Assembly: GCA_033722375.1 (NCBI GenBank)
Contig: JAWVZB010000001.1
Span: 1 to 64,000, forward strand
Reading direction: 5' to 3'
Length of the DNA stretch: 64,000 nt
From: JAWVZB01 sp033722375
GTDB taxonomy: Bacteria > Actinomycetota > Nitriliruptoria > Nitriliruptorales > Nitriliruptoraceae
In this document: positions 8,651 to 17,024 of the stretch, one piece after another
Position numbering within the stretch: position 1 is the stretch's first letter
Layout: every line of letters begins with the position of its first letter
Position numbers and translations under genes: made by a program
The notes under the pieces: generated by a model
What the model was told of the DNA's origin: nothing
Seen by the model: only the letters and a program-made list of their open reading frames with translations
Databases searched by the model: none

Positions 8651-8908
8651 TCAGTTCGACGCGGGCTGTCGGCGCTGCTCGCGCTCGTGGTACTCGGTGA
8701 GTCGAGTGTGGAGCTTCGCGGCGCTCAGCTCGGCCTGCGGGTGGTGCTCGTCACGGCGGGCGATCCACAGCGGGCGATGCCCGGTCCAGGTCGCCGTCTC
8801 GTCCACCTCGATCTCCCAACCGGGGAACTCGGACTCGAGCCACTCGATCGCGTCCTTGACCGCTCGCTCCGCGCTGGGGGTCGTGGTCTCGGTCTCGCAG
8901 TCGGTCAC
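8651..8908 (-). CDS. Small protein of unknown function upstream of PrimPolC
   Basis: About 85 residues, acidic then basic, with a central amphipathic stretch (AVKDAIEWLESEFPGWEIEVD) and TGHRPLWIARRDEHH. GTG 8908 is preferred because GGAG lies 6 nt upstream; a longer TTG start at 8944 (97 residues) is possible but has no ribosome site. It ends 12 nt before the PrimPolC start, so it is likely cotranscribed with it. No known domain was recognised. A role in DNA end repair is only suggested by position. Confidence 0.55.
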   Translation of the reverse strand: MTDCETETTTPSAERAVKDAIEWLESEFPGWEIEVDETATWTGHRPLWIARRDEHHPQAELSAAKLHTRLTEYHEREQRRQPASN

Positions 8909-9178
8909 GTCAGCTCCGTCGGTCTGTCTCAGCATCTGTCTCAACGCCGGAAGACGCCCTCATCTTCCTCGTCAACGACGGTACCGAGGCCGTGTGTCAC
9001 GGCCCACTGTTCGGCCGGCGAGGCAGGGGAAACCGGGTGGAACGGAGAAGTAGAGACACGACGGAACGCGTGGCCGACCGAACACGTCATCGATGTGCAA
9101 CCAGCGCACGTTTCGGCGTACCGTCAGATCACGAACCATCCCTTCCACCAGCCCGGAATCGCACACAGGAGTCCCACC

Positions 9179-10969
9179 GTGCAGGAGTACACGACGGCAG
9201 GTCCGATCGAGCTACAGGACGACGACCATCTCGTCCAGCCGCTCATCGCGCACGCCGATGACCGGCCCCACGCCCCGCTCCTCTCCTACCGCGACGGTGA
9301 TCGGTTCGTCGATCTCACGACGTCGGACGTGTGGAACCGCGTCCAGGCACTCGCGAAGGGGCTCATCGCCATCGGCATCGAACCCAAACAACGGGTCTCG
9401 ATCATGAGCCACACCCGGCTCGAATGGGTGCTCATGGACTACGCGATCCTGGCCGCAGGTGGCGTCACGGTCCCGATCTACGAGACCTCCTCGACCGAGC
9501 AGATCGAGTGGATCATCTCCGACTCGGGCGCCCGGGCGGTCGTGTTCGAGGACAGCGCTCTCAAGGCGAAGTTCGACGAGGTCGCCGACGGGCTCGACGA
9601 CTGCGAGCACACGTTCGTCATCGAGGAGGGCGGGCTCGAAGCGCTCATCGAGGCCGGCAAGGACGTGGACGACGCGACGCTGGACGAGCGGCTCGAGAAC
9701 ATCTCGACCGACGATCTCGCGACCATCATCTACACGTCCGGGACGACTGGGCGCCCCAAGGGGTGTCTCCTGACCCACCACAACCTCCGCAGCAACGTGC
9801 TGAACACGGTGCAGCTCATCCAGGAGATGATCACCAAGGACGACAGCCAACTGCTGTTCCTGCCGTTGGCGCACTCGTTCGCGAAGATCCTGCTGCTGTC
9901 CTCGATCGAGCAGGGCGCCAAGGTCGGTTTCAACACCGAGATGGACAAGCTCACCGAAGAGATGCCGATGTTCGAGCCGACCTACCTGGCGGCGGTTCCG
10001 CGGATCTTCGAGAAGGTCTTCACCGCTGCCCAGCAGCGAGCGGCAGCGGACGGCAAGGGCAAGATCTTCGACAAGGCTGCCGAGGTCGCCGAGCAGTACT
10101 CACGCGAGGAACGCTCTGGCACGGTCAGCCTCAAGACCAAGACGCAGCACTTCGTCTTCGACAAGCTCGTCTACGGCAAGCTCCGCGACGTGTTCGGTGG
10201 TCAGCTCAAGGCCTCGAACTCCGGCGGTGGCCCCCTCGGTGAGCGCCTCGCTCACTTCTTCAACGGCATCGGGGTCCAGGTCTACGAGGGCTACGGCCTG
10301 ACCGAGACCAGCCCCGTCCTGACCTCCAACCGGCCCGATGCGTGGAAGATCGGCACCGTCGGCCAGCCCATCCCGGGCACCACCATCAAGATCGCCGATG
10401 ACGGCGAGGTCCTCGCGAAGGGCCCCCAGATCTTCCAGGGCTACTACAACAACGAGGAGGCCACGAGCGAAGCCATCGACGACGATGGCTGGTTCCACAC
10501 CGGTGACATCGGCGAGCTCGACGACGACGGCTTCCTCAAGATCACCGGCCGCAAGAAGGAGATCATCGTCACCGCGGCGGGCAAGAACGTCGCCCCGGCG
10601 GTGCTCGAGGACCGCATCAAGCGTCACCGGCTCGTCAGCCAGGCGATGGTCGTGGGCGACAACCGGAAGTTCATCGGGGCGCTCGTCACGATCGACGAGG
10701 AGACCTTCCCCCAGTGGGCCGAGGAGCACGGCAAGACCGGCAAGTCGGTCGCCGACCTCACCCAGGACGAGGAGCTCCGCGCCGAGGTGCAGCAAGCCAT
10801 CGACGACGCCAACCAGGCCGTGTCGCGTGCCGAGTCGGTCCGCGAGTTCCGCATCCTCCCACAGGACTTCACCGTCGAGGGCGGCGAGCTCACGCCCACA
10901 CTGAAGGTCAAGCGTCGCGTCGTCGAAGACCGCTATTCCGAGCACATCGACGATATCTACAGCGGGTAG
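9179..10969 (+). CDS. Long-chain fatty-acid-CoA ligase (FadD15-like)
   Basis: A 596-residue AMP-forming acyl-CoA synthetase that activates long-chain fatty acids with ATP and CoA. Motifs: P-loop-like IIYTSGTTGRPKG (about 180-192), GGGPLGERLAHFFNGIG, YEGYGLTETSP, the WFHTGDIGELDDDGFLKITG hinge region and the KKEIIVTAAGKNVAP block with the C-terminal catalytic lysine region TLKVKRR. The GTG at 9179 has AGGAG 7 nt upstream; upstream in-frame sequence overlaps the PrimPolC gene on the other strand and is not coding. It resembles mycobacterial FadD15 in length and order. With FadE10 nearby it fits fatty acid uptake and degradation, although membrane lipid synthesis is equally possible. Confidence 0.9.
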   Translation: MQEYTTAGPIELQDDDHLVQPLIAHADDRPHAPLLSYRDGDRFVDLTTSDVWNRVQALAKGLIAIGIEPKQRVSIMSHTRLEWVLMDYAILAAGGVTVPIYETSSTEQIEWIISDSGARAVVFEDSALKAKFDEVADGLDDCEHTFVIEEGGLEALIEAGKDVDDATLDERLENISTDDLATIIYTSGTTGRPKGCLLTHHNLRSNVLNTVQLIQEMITKDDSQLLFLPLAHSFAKILLLSSIEQGAKVGFNTEMDKLTEEMPMFEPTYLAAVPRIFEKVFTAAQQRAAADGKGKIFDKAAEVAEQYSREERSGTVSLKTKTQHFVFDKLVYGKLRDVFGGQLKASNSGGGPLGERLAHFFNGIGVQVYEGYGLTETSPVLTSNRPDAWKIGTVGQPIPGTTIKIADDGEVLAKGPQIFQGYYNNEEATSEAIDDDGWFHTGDIGELDDDGFLKITGRKKEIIVTAAGKNVAPAVLEDRIKRHRLVSQAMVVGDNRKFIGALVTIDEETFPQWAEEHGKTGKSVADLTQDEELRAEVQQAIDDANQAVSRAESVREFRILPQDFTVEGGELTPTLKVKRRVVEDRYSEHIDDIYSG

Positions 10970-10981
10970 TCGCTGCCATCC

Positions 10982-11332
10982 TCAGGCGACGTCGAACACG
11001 AACGCGAGCACGAACCAGGCCGACGGGGCGTAGCTCACGATCGCGAGGCCCTGGAGGAGGCGCGTACGGAACCGGGATCGCGGCCACCGCGCACGGGTGA
11101 GTGCGGTGATCGCTGCGATCACACCCCAGATCAGCAGCAGCCCCCCGCTGTAGACGACGAGCACGGCGAAGAACAGGCAGGACATGCCCTCGCAGTTCCA
11201 TGGCAGCAGGTTGCCCTCGAGCTGACCGAGGACGATGCCGGTGAGGAACAGAGCGGGGGCGGCCAGCGCCCCGACCACCGTGGCCCGCCAGTCGGGGTCG
11301 AGCGCGGCGAACCAGTCTCTTACCCCCCGCAT
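10982..11332 (-). CDS. Small three-helix membrane protein
   Basis: A 116-residue protein with three hydrophobic stretches (around 17-35 VGALAAPALFLTGIVLG, 48-72 FFAVLVVYSGGLLLIWGVIAAI, 90-112 GLAIVSYAPSAWFVLAFVF) and a Cys pair in LPWNCEGMSCLFF between helices 1 and 2. ATG 11330-11332 has AGGAG 9 nt upstream; a 50-residue Arg/Ala-rich N-terminal extension is possible but unlikely. It converges on the acyl-CoA ligase with 12 nt between ends. Function unknown. Confidence 0.6.
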   Translation of the reverse strand: MRGVRDWFAALDPDWRATVVGALAAPALFLTGIVLGQLEGNLLPWNCEGMSCLFFAVLVVYSGGLLLIWGVIAAITALTRARWPRSRFRTRLLQGLAIVSYAPSAWFVLAFVFDVA

Positions 11333-11638
11333 CGCACGAGTCTCCTGTGCTGGTCGTGCGTCACCCCGACGTGGTGCAGAGCCCGGGGCTGGCTCGCGGT
11401 CTCCGGCGCTGTCCGGATCCGCTCTGGCGGTCGCCGCTTCGTCGGCTGCTTCGCGGCCGATAGGTCCCCGACGCGTCCTCACACGATGAACCGTGGCGCC
11501 GGAGAGTGTGGTCGGCGTAGACCGCGCGCTCCTGCGGGCTCTGCAGGACCATCATGCCACAGGCCAGGCAGAAATGGAAGGGTCCACGACGACTCGACGT
11601 TTCTCGTGCCGTGAGCGGTCGCCGCTACGGTGCTCCTG

Positions 11639-11698
11639 ATGGAGGAACCCCCTGGAGCTCGAGGGAGCAGCCGTCCAGGGTGTCGCGCCGAGTGGTGA
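11639..11698 (+). CDS. Possible 19-residue leader peptide before the hydrogenase genes
   Basis: A short open frame beginning at ATG 11639 and ending at TGA 11696-11698, 7 nt before the GTG of the hydrogenase small subunit. TACGGT (11626-11631) lies 7 nt upstream of the ATG, the same layout as the leaderless promoters elsewhere in the window. The stop region also carries the GAGG that would serve the small-subunit start, so translation could be coupled. The peptide is Pro/Gly/Arg-rich with one Cys and no recognisable attenuator pattern. It could equally be a chance frame in the 5' leader. Confidence 0.3.
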   Translation: MEEPPGARGSSRPGCRAEW

Positions 11699-11705
11699 GG
11701 TTCTC

Positions 11706-12518
11706 GTGGCAGAGCGCGTCACGATCGTGTGGGTGCACGGAGGCGGCTGCGATGGCTGCACTATGTCGGTTCTCGGGGCGACCTCCCCGCGGCTCGAGGA
11801 GCTCGTCAGTGGCCGCTTGACCCGCTCGGAGATCAGCGTGGTGCACCCGCACCTCGTCGTCGAGGCGGGGGACGCCTACGTCGCGGCGCTCGACGCTGCT
11901 CGGCACGGACAATCGGACCCCTACGTCCTCGTGGTCGAAGGTTCGATGTTCGACGAGGCCCTGGCCGGGGCGGGAACGTTCTCGCGTCTCGGACAGCGCG
12001 ACGGGGTGCCCGTCACCGTTGAGCAGTGGGTCAGCGACCTGGCGCCCGGGGCGGCAGCGGTGGTGGCGATCGGGACGTGCGCCACCTGGGGCGGCATCCC
12101 GGCGGCCCGCGGCAACGTGACAGGGGCAGGCGGTGTCGACCAGGTGCTCGGTGCCGACTACGAGAGCGCGACGGGTCTCCCGATCGTCAACGTGCCAGGC
12201 TGCGCCCCGAGCGGGGATGCGTTCCTCGAGACGATCCACTACCTGCTGCTCCACTTCGAGGGAGCGGTGCCGTTCGACATGGACGAGCTCGGTCGCCCGC
12301 GGTGGCTCTACGCCGACGAGACGCCACTGCGGCGGCCACGGCTCCCCGGGATCGCCCGCGAGCCGGACGACGAGCTCACCGCTGCCTGTCCCGTCCCACA
12401 GCGGGGGTGGATCAACCGCCTGGGAGGTTGCGCGAGCGTGGGTGGCGACTGCAACGGGTGTACCCGCCCCGATTTCCCTGACCGCACGCTGCCACTCGTC
12501 GCCGTGACCCGGGACTGA
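11706..12518 (+). CDS. [NiFe] hydrogenase small subunit, leaderless (no Tat signal)
   Basis: A 270-residue FeS-cluster subunit that would carry electrons from the NiFe site. Proximal-cluster ligands are C15 and C18 (GGGCDGCTMS), C125 (GTCATWGG) and C166 (VPGCAPSGD). The C-terminal part has only C228, C242, C249 and C252 (the last two in GGDCNGCTRPDFPD, equivalent to the usual medial-cluster CxGC motif). The His-x2-Cys and two further cysteines that normally bind a distal cluster are not seen. There is no twin-arginine signal, so the enzyme should be cytoplasmic or face the cytoplasm. GTG 11706 has GAGG 6 nt upstream. The large subunit follows after 6 nt. Class assignment needs phylogeny; it resembles group 2 and related uptake/sensor types more than Tat-exported group 1 enzymes. 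Confidence 0.88.
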   Translation: MAERVTIVWVHGGGCDGCTMSVLGATSPRLEELVSGRLTRSEISVVHPHLVVEAGDAYVAALDAARHGQSDPYVLVVEGSMFDEALAGAGTFSRLGQRDGVPVTVEQWVSDLAPGAAAVVAIGTCATWGGIPAARGNVTGAGGVDQVLGADYESATGLPIVNVPGCAPSGDAFLETIHYLLLHFEGAVPFDMDELGRPRWLYADETPLRRPRLPGIAREPDDELTAACPVPQRGWINRLGGCASVGGDCNGCTRPDFPDRTLPLVAVTRD

Positions 12519-12524
12519 TCGGCC

Positions 12525-14366
12525 GTGTGCTTCAACAACCTCCCGATCCTCTTCGATGACTCCGGACGCGCGCGGCTGGACGAATCACGTGGCTTCGCGG
12601 TCGACACCGCGCCGCGTGAGGCGCCGGCCTACGTCGCTCCCTCCGAGGCCAAGGGGAAGACCTTCTCGATCGATCCGGTGACCCGGGTGGCCGGCGCGCT
12701 CGCGTTCCACACCACCGTGGACCTCGAGGACCGCGTCGTCACGAGCGCACACTCACAGGCTGTGCTGTTCCGTGGCTACGAGCTGATCCTGCGCGATCGG
12801 GAGCCCGAGGAGGCCATCCACATCTCGTCCCGTGCGTGCGGTGTCTGCGGCGGGGTCCACTCCACCGCGTCGGCCATGGCACTCGAGATGGCCTTCGGCG
12901 TCGTGCCTCCGCCGCTCGCGATCATCGCGCGCAACCTCGCCGAAGGGGCGGAGCTGCTCTACGACCACTGCCTGCATCTGTTCCTGCTCGCGGGGGTCGA
13001 CTACTCGCAGCAGGTGGTCGAGCAGACGAGCCCCGGGTTGTGGCGACGCGCACAGCGGACCGCTGCTCCGAACGCCGGCACGCACGGCTTGATGACGATC
13101 GCCGACATCATGACGGGTCTCAACCCGCTGCGAGGCAGTCTCGTGACCGAGGCGCTCGAGGTGACCCGGACCGGACGCGAGATCGTCTCGCTGGTCTACG
13201 GCAAGTACCCCCATCCCTCGGCGATCGTCCCGGCCGGGCTCGGAACGAGTCTCGACCACGCCACCTTGAACCAGGTTCTGTCACGGATGGTGCGGCTGCT
13301 CGATTACGCGAAGAAGGTCGCCACGTTGTGGGACGATCTGGTCGAGTTCTTCCTCGAGGCCGATCCCGACTACCGGCTGGTCGGTGTTCGCCCCGCCAAC
13401 CTCATCAGCACCGGCATGTGGGACGACCCCCGCGTCTACGACGCCACCTACGCGAACGCCGACGCGTGGGGGCAGCGCCGCCTCACGACACCGGGGGTGG
13501 TGATCGACGGCGAGCTGCGGACCACGAACCTGCGGCAGATCAACCTCGGGATCGAGGAGTTCGTCGACCACTCGTTCTACGAGCGGTGGGCCGACGACGA
13601 CGAGCCCGGGGAGGCACCGGACGGGGCGCCGCTGAGTCCGTTCCACCCGTGGAACAAGCGCACCATCCCCCGTCCCGAGGCAACGAGCTGGCGGGACCGC
13701 TACTCCTGGTCCACCGCCCCGCGCTGGGACCGCGAGGCGATGGAGTCGGGACCGCTCGCCCGGCAGTGGATCACGGTCGCCGCGGGACTGGTCGAGACGG
13801 AGTTCATCCGGACGGCGCCCGGACGGCTCGAGATCGTCGTCCCCGAGAGCTCCCTGCCCGAGATGACGATCACCTGGCGGGTGCCCGACACGGTCAACGC
13901 GCTCGAGCGGATCCGCGCTCGTGCGACCCACGTGGCCTACTGTCTCATGGCGGGCTACACCTACCTCCTCGAGGCGTTCGACGCGTTCCGCAGCGGGGAG
14001 ACCGAGATGGCCGCACCCTACGAGGTCACCGACGGGGTTGGGGTCGGCTTCTGGGAAGCGGGACGGGGAACGCTCACCCACTACGCGACGATCGAGGACG
14101 GCAAGCTCGCCAACTACCAGATCCTCACGCCGTCCACCTGGATGGCCTCGCCTCGCGATCCGTGGGATCTGCCCGGCCCCTACGAGGAGGCCGTCCTGAA
14201 CACGCCCATCCTCGAGCACACCGAGGACCCGGACGCGTTCACGGGGATCGACATCCTCCGCACGATCCGGAGCTTCGATCCGTGCCTGCCCTGTGCCGTA
14301 CATCTGCACACCGGCGGTGGCACGATCGTCCGGGATGCGACGAGCTGCGCGTGTGGTACGTCATGA
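12525..14366 (+). CDS. [NiFe] hydrogenase large (catalytic) subunit
   Basis: A 613-residue catalytic subunit. Ni ligands are present in both signatures: RACGVCGGVHS (C105, C108, with H112) and DPCLPCAVH (C587, C590, H593). A 20-residue C-terminal peptide (594-613) follows H593, as in hydrogenases processed by a maturation protease; it contains its own CAC pair. The N-terminal half has IDPVTRVAG and the GYELILRDREPEEA stretch before the first motif, as usual. It is translated from GTG 12525, 6 nt after the small subunit, and followed 10 nt later by a histidine kinase, so all four genes are probably one operon. No hyp accessory genes for NiFe(CN)2CO assembly are in the window and must be elsewhere. 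Confidence 0.9.
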   Translation: MCFNNLPILFDDSGRARLDESRGFAVDTAPREAPAYVAPSEAKGKTFSIDPVTRVAGALAFHTTVDLEDRVVTSAHSQAVLFRGYELILRDREPEEAIHISSRACGVCGGVHSTASAMALEMAFGVVPPPLAIIARNLAEGAELLYDHCLHLFLLAGVDYSQQVVEQTSPGLWRRAQRTAAPNAGTHGLMTIADIMTGLNPLRGSLVTEALEVTRTGREIVSLVYGKYPHPSAIVPAGLGTSLDHATLNQVLSRMVRLLDYAKKVATLWDDLVEFFLEADPDYRLVGVRPANLISTGMWDDPRVYDATYANADAWGQRRLTTPGVVIDGELRTTNLRQINLGIEEFVDHSFYERWADDDEPGEAPDGAPLSPFHPWNKRTIPRPEATSWRDRYSWSTAPRWDREAMESGPLARQWITVAAGLVETEFIRTAPGRLEIVVPESSLPEMTITWRVPDTVNALERIRARATHVAYCLMAGYTYLLEAFDAFRSGETEMAAPYEVTDGVGVGFWEAGRGTLTHYATIEDGKLANYQILTPSTWMASPRDPWDLPGPYEEAVLNTPILEHTEDPDAFTGIDILRTIRSFDPCLPCAVHLHTGGGTIVRDATSCACGTS

Positions 14367-14376
14367 GGGGCCGCCC

Positions 14377-16116
14377 GTGAGCACGGACGAGGAGGAGCCC
14401 GGCGACGAGGCCGGCACCTCGTCGGCAGGGTCGGGCGTGACCATGCGGCGCCTGTCGCAGGCGTTGGATTCCCTGGCCGAGGTGCAGGCCGACCTCGACG
14501 AGGAGCGGCTCCGCCGGTTCCAGGCGGAGGCACTCCTGGACCGCCTGTTCACGTCGATGTCGGATGCGGTGCTGGTCGTGGATCCACATGGCGAGGTCGT
14601 GCGGGCCAGTGGTGCCGCCCCGCGCCTGTTCGGTCGGCCCGAGGACGAGCTGATCGGATCCGTGCCGGAGGGGTGGTACGAGGACGAGGTTCCCCTCCGT
14701 CCCTGGGACCTCCTCGAACGCGCCCCGTCCGGGCAGTTGCACCTCGAGACGGTGGTCCAGCGACCGGATGGCAGCAGCCGTGAGGTGAGCCTGTCCTGCA
14801 CCGTGATCCGGGACCGCGACGGCAAGGTCACCGGAGCCGTACACGCAGCTCGCGACCTCAGCAACGTGCACTACCTCCTGCGTGAGGTCCGGGCGGCCGA
14901 ACAGCGCTGGCGCCTGCTGGCCCACGTCGGAGCTCGACTGTCCGAGGCGCTCGATCCGGAGGACGTGCTCGGGGAGCTCGTGACCTACCTCGGTGGGGAG
15001 ACCGAGCTCGGTGTGGCGCTGCTGTTGACAGACGACGGAGTGATCGAGGTCGTGCATCTGTCCCCGGACGTCCCGGACGGCGAGGTCCTCGACGGGCTCG
15101 TCGGGACGGCTCCGTCGGCCGGTTCCAGCCTCGCGGCGGTGCTGGCGGACGGTCAGACGGTGCATGCCCCCGCCCCACCCTCCGACTTCCCGCTCGCTGG
15201 GCCCGCCCTCCCGGCGATGGCATCGGCGGCGGTGCTCCCGCTCACCGCCGACGACCGGACCTTCGGGGCGATGATCGTCGCGTCACCGGAGGCGCGTGCG
15301 GTGCGGGAGGAACACGTGGACCTCTTCGAGGAGGTCGCCGCACGGATCGCCCTCAGCATCGCGAACGCGCGCTTGCAGCGTCGGATCATGGAACACCGTG
15401 CCGAGCAGGAGGCGGTGGCGTACCGCGACCGCATCCTTGAGGCGATCTCGCACGAGATGAAGACCCCGCTGGCGGTCCTCACGGGCCAGCTCAAGCAGCT
15501 CAAGACCGCCGGCGGGTCCGTCGAGCCCGCCGCGCTCGAGAAGATCGTGGCCAGCGTCGATCGACAGGTCATCCGGCTCCGGCGGCTCGTGACGCAGTTC
15601 CTCGACTACATCCGGGTCGAAGCCGGGCATGAACTGGCGGTCAGCACCCGTCCCGTCGACGTGCGCTCGCTGGTCGAGACGACCGCCGAGACGGTCGCAG
15701 ACGAGGGTCGGCTGCGGCTCGACCTCCCCGCCGACCTCCCTCCCGCGGAGGCGGACACGAACCGGCTCGACCTGGCGCTGGCGAACCTGATCTCGAACGC
15801 CCTGAAGTACGCGCCCTCCTCCACCCCGGTCACGGTCACCGGTCGCGAGGCGGGGCGACACGTCGAGATCAGCGTCACCGACGAAGGGCCCGGCATCCCG
15901 ATCTCCGAACAGCCGCGACTGTTCGACAAGTTCGCCCGTGGATCCGAGGAGAGTGGGGTCGAAGGGAGCGGCCTCGGGTTGTACATGACGCGCCAGATGA
16001 TGCACAGTCAGGGTGGCGAAGTACGGCTGTCGAGCCGCCCCGGAGAGGGAAGCCGGTTCACGCTGGTGTTGCCACGCTCGGACGTTGAAGACGAGGGGGA
16101 CAACGATGAGCAGTGA
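14377..16116 (+). CDS. Soluble PAS-GAF sensor histidine kinase linked to hydrogenase
   Basis: A 579-residue cytoplasmic kinase with no membrane segment. Order: acidic tail (1-25), a short coiled coil (about 30-50, SLAEVQADLDEERLRRFQAE), a PAS domain (about 50-160, SDAVLVVDPHGEVVRASGAA), a GAF domain (about 175-330), HisKA with the phospho-accepting H359 in ISHEMKTPLAVLTG, and HATPase_c with NLISNALKYAP (N box), DEGPGIP (G1) and GSGLGLYMTRQMM (G2). GTG 14377 has GAGGGG 6 nt upstream. It follows the hydrogenase large subunit by 10 nt and overlaps its own receiver gene by 11 nt. The context recalls H2-sensing HoxJ, a soluble PAS kinase partnered with a regulatory hydrogenase; what the PAS and GAF domains bind here is unknown. 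Confidence 0.88.
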   Translation: MSTDEEEPGDEAGTSSAGSGVTMRRLSQALDSLAEVQADLDEERLRRFQAEALLDRLFTSMSDAVLVVDPHGEVVRASGAAPRLFGRPEDELIGSVPEGWYEDEVPLRPWDLLERAPSGQLHLETVVQRPDGSSREVSLSCTVIRDRDGKVTGAVHAARDLSNVHYLLREVRAAEQRWRLLAHVGARLSEALDPEDVLGELVTYLGGETELGVALLLTDDGVIEVVHLSPDVPDGEVLDGLVGTAPSAGSSLAAVLADGQTVHAPAPPSDFPLAGPALPAMASAAVLPLTADDRTFGAMIVASPEARAVREEHVDLFEEVAARIALSIANARLQRRIMEHRAEQEAVAYRDRILEAISHEMKTPLAVLTGQLKQLKTAGGSVEPAALEKIVASVDRQVIRLRRLVTQFLDYIRVEAGHELAVSTRPVDVRSLVETTAETVADEGRLRLDLPADLPPAEADTNRLDLALANLISNALKYAPSSTPVTVTGREAGRHVEISVTDEGPGIPISEQPRLFDKFARGSEESGVEGSGLGLYMTRQMMHSQGGEVRLSSRPGEGSRFTLVLPRSDVEDEGDNDEQ

Positions 16117-16480
16117 CCACGATCGGCGCGTCCTGCTCCTGCTGGTCGACGACGAGCCCGAGATCCGCATGCTCCTCCGCACCATGCTGGGGGTGCGCAA
16201 CTGGAACGTCGACGAGGCGTCGTCCGGCCCTGAGGCGCTCGAGAAGTGTGACGAGGACGGCTACCGGGCGATCATCCTCGACCAGCGGATGCCGAGGATG
16301 ACCGGCCTCGAGGTCGCCCGGGAGCTCCGCGACCAGGGCAACGAGACCCCCATCGTGCTCTTCTCCGCCTACCTGGAACCCGACGTGGAGGCGGGCGCCC
16401 AGGAGCTCGGCTTGCCAACGGTGCCGAAGGACGACTTCGACCAGCTCTTCGATGTTCTGGAGCGTCTCGTGCGTGCCTGA
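16106..16480 (+). CDS. Single-domain response regulator (receiver only)
   Basis: A 124-residue CheY-like receiver with no output domain. The acidic pocket is D15-D16 (LLVDDEPEI), the phospho-acceptor is D59 (IILDQRMPRMTG), the Thr/Ser position is in IVLFSAY and the conserved Lys in TVPKDD. It overlaps the kinase gene by 11 nt in another frame, so translation is coupled. Without a DNA-binding domain it must act through protein contact or in a phosphorelay, in contrast to the NtrC-type HoxA of known hydrogen-sensing systems. Confidence 0.9.
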   Translation: MSSDHDRRVLLLLVDDEPEIRMLLRTMLGVRNWNVDEASSGPEALEKCDEDGYRAIILDQRMPRMTGLEVARELRDQGNETPIVLFSAYLEPDVEAGAQELGLPTVPKDDFDQLFDVLERLVRA

Positions 16481-16490
16481 GTCGTGCGAC

Positions 16491-17018
16491 TCAGGACCGG
16501 TGGGGTGGGCTCGGGGCCGTGAGCCGCGCCACCTCGGCGTCGATCCTCGCGAGCAGGTCGGGGACGAGCGCCAGGGCGTCCGCTGATGGTTCCGCCGCGA
16601 AGCCCGTGTCGATGGGTTCGACCTCGAGGACGCAGGTGTCCTCCGGCAGTGCGCCGTAGTAGGCCGTGATCGCCAGGATGTGATCGAGGTCGATCACACC
16701 GGAGACGCTCTCGCCGAGCCTCGCCTGGAGCTCTGCTGGATCCGGCCCGTCACGCTGCGGAGCTCGCCATCGGATCGTGCCGGGCTCATCGCCGCGCGGG
16801 TGGCACGCCACGATCAGGAGGGCGTCCGGAGCCAGCTCCTGGAGTAGGTGAACCACCCGGTGCGCGGCCACGGTGACCTCCTCGACGTGGACCCCGGCCG
16901 GCAGGACCCGTTCGCGGCATCGGCGGGCCACGAGGGGGCCGAGGTCGAGGTCACCGGCCCACGGGATCCCGACGCCGGCGATCAGCAGCGATACTTCGTC
17001 GGTGGTCGTTCGTGGCAT
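16491..17018 (-). CDS. Hydrogenase maturation protease-like protein (HycI/HupD fold), divergent
   Basis: A 175-residue protein whose layout matches the Ni-dependent endopeptidases that trim the large-subunit C-terminus: N-terminal LLIAGVGIPWAGDLDLGPLVARR (family: GIGN-x4-DDGxG), a first-strand VHVEEVTVAAHRVVHLLQELAPD and LIVACHPRGDEPGTIRW (family: DAVxxGxxPGT). The usual Asn after GIG is replaced by Ile-Pro, and the usual Asp ligand positions appear changed, so activity is uncertain. It converges on the receiver gene with 10 nt between ends, next to a large subunit that needs C-terminal cleavage. TAAGGT (17025-17030, minus strand) stands 6 nt before the ATG, with no ribosome site, suggesting a leaderless mRNA. 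Confidence 0.6.
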   Translation of the reverse strand: MPRTTTDEVSLLIAGVGIPWAGDLDLGPLVARRCRERVLPAGVHVEEVTVAAHRVVHLLQELAPDALLIVACHPRGDEPGTIRWRAPQRDGPDPAELQARLGESVSGVIDLDHILAITAYYGALPEDTCVLEVEPIDTGFAAEPSADALALVPDLLARIDAEVARLTAPSPPHRS

Positions 17019-17024
17019 GTGCCG

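Noticed and set aside
7700..9178. A 490-residue N-terminal extension of the acyl-CoA ligase
   Set aside because: It lies antisense to PrimPolC, while GTG 9179 has a proper ribosome site and matches the family N-terminus.
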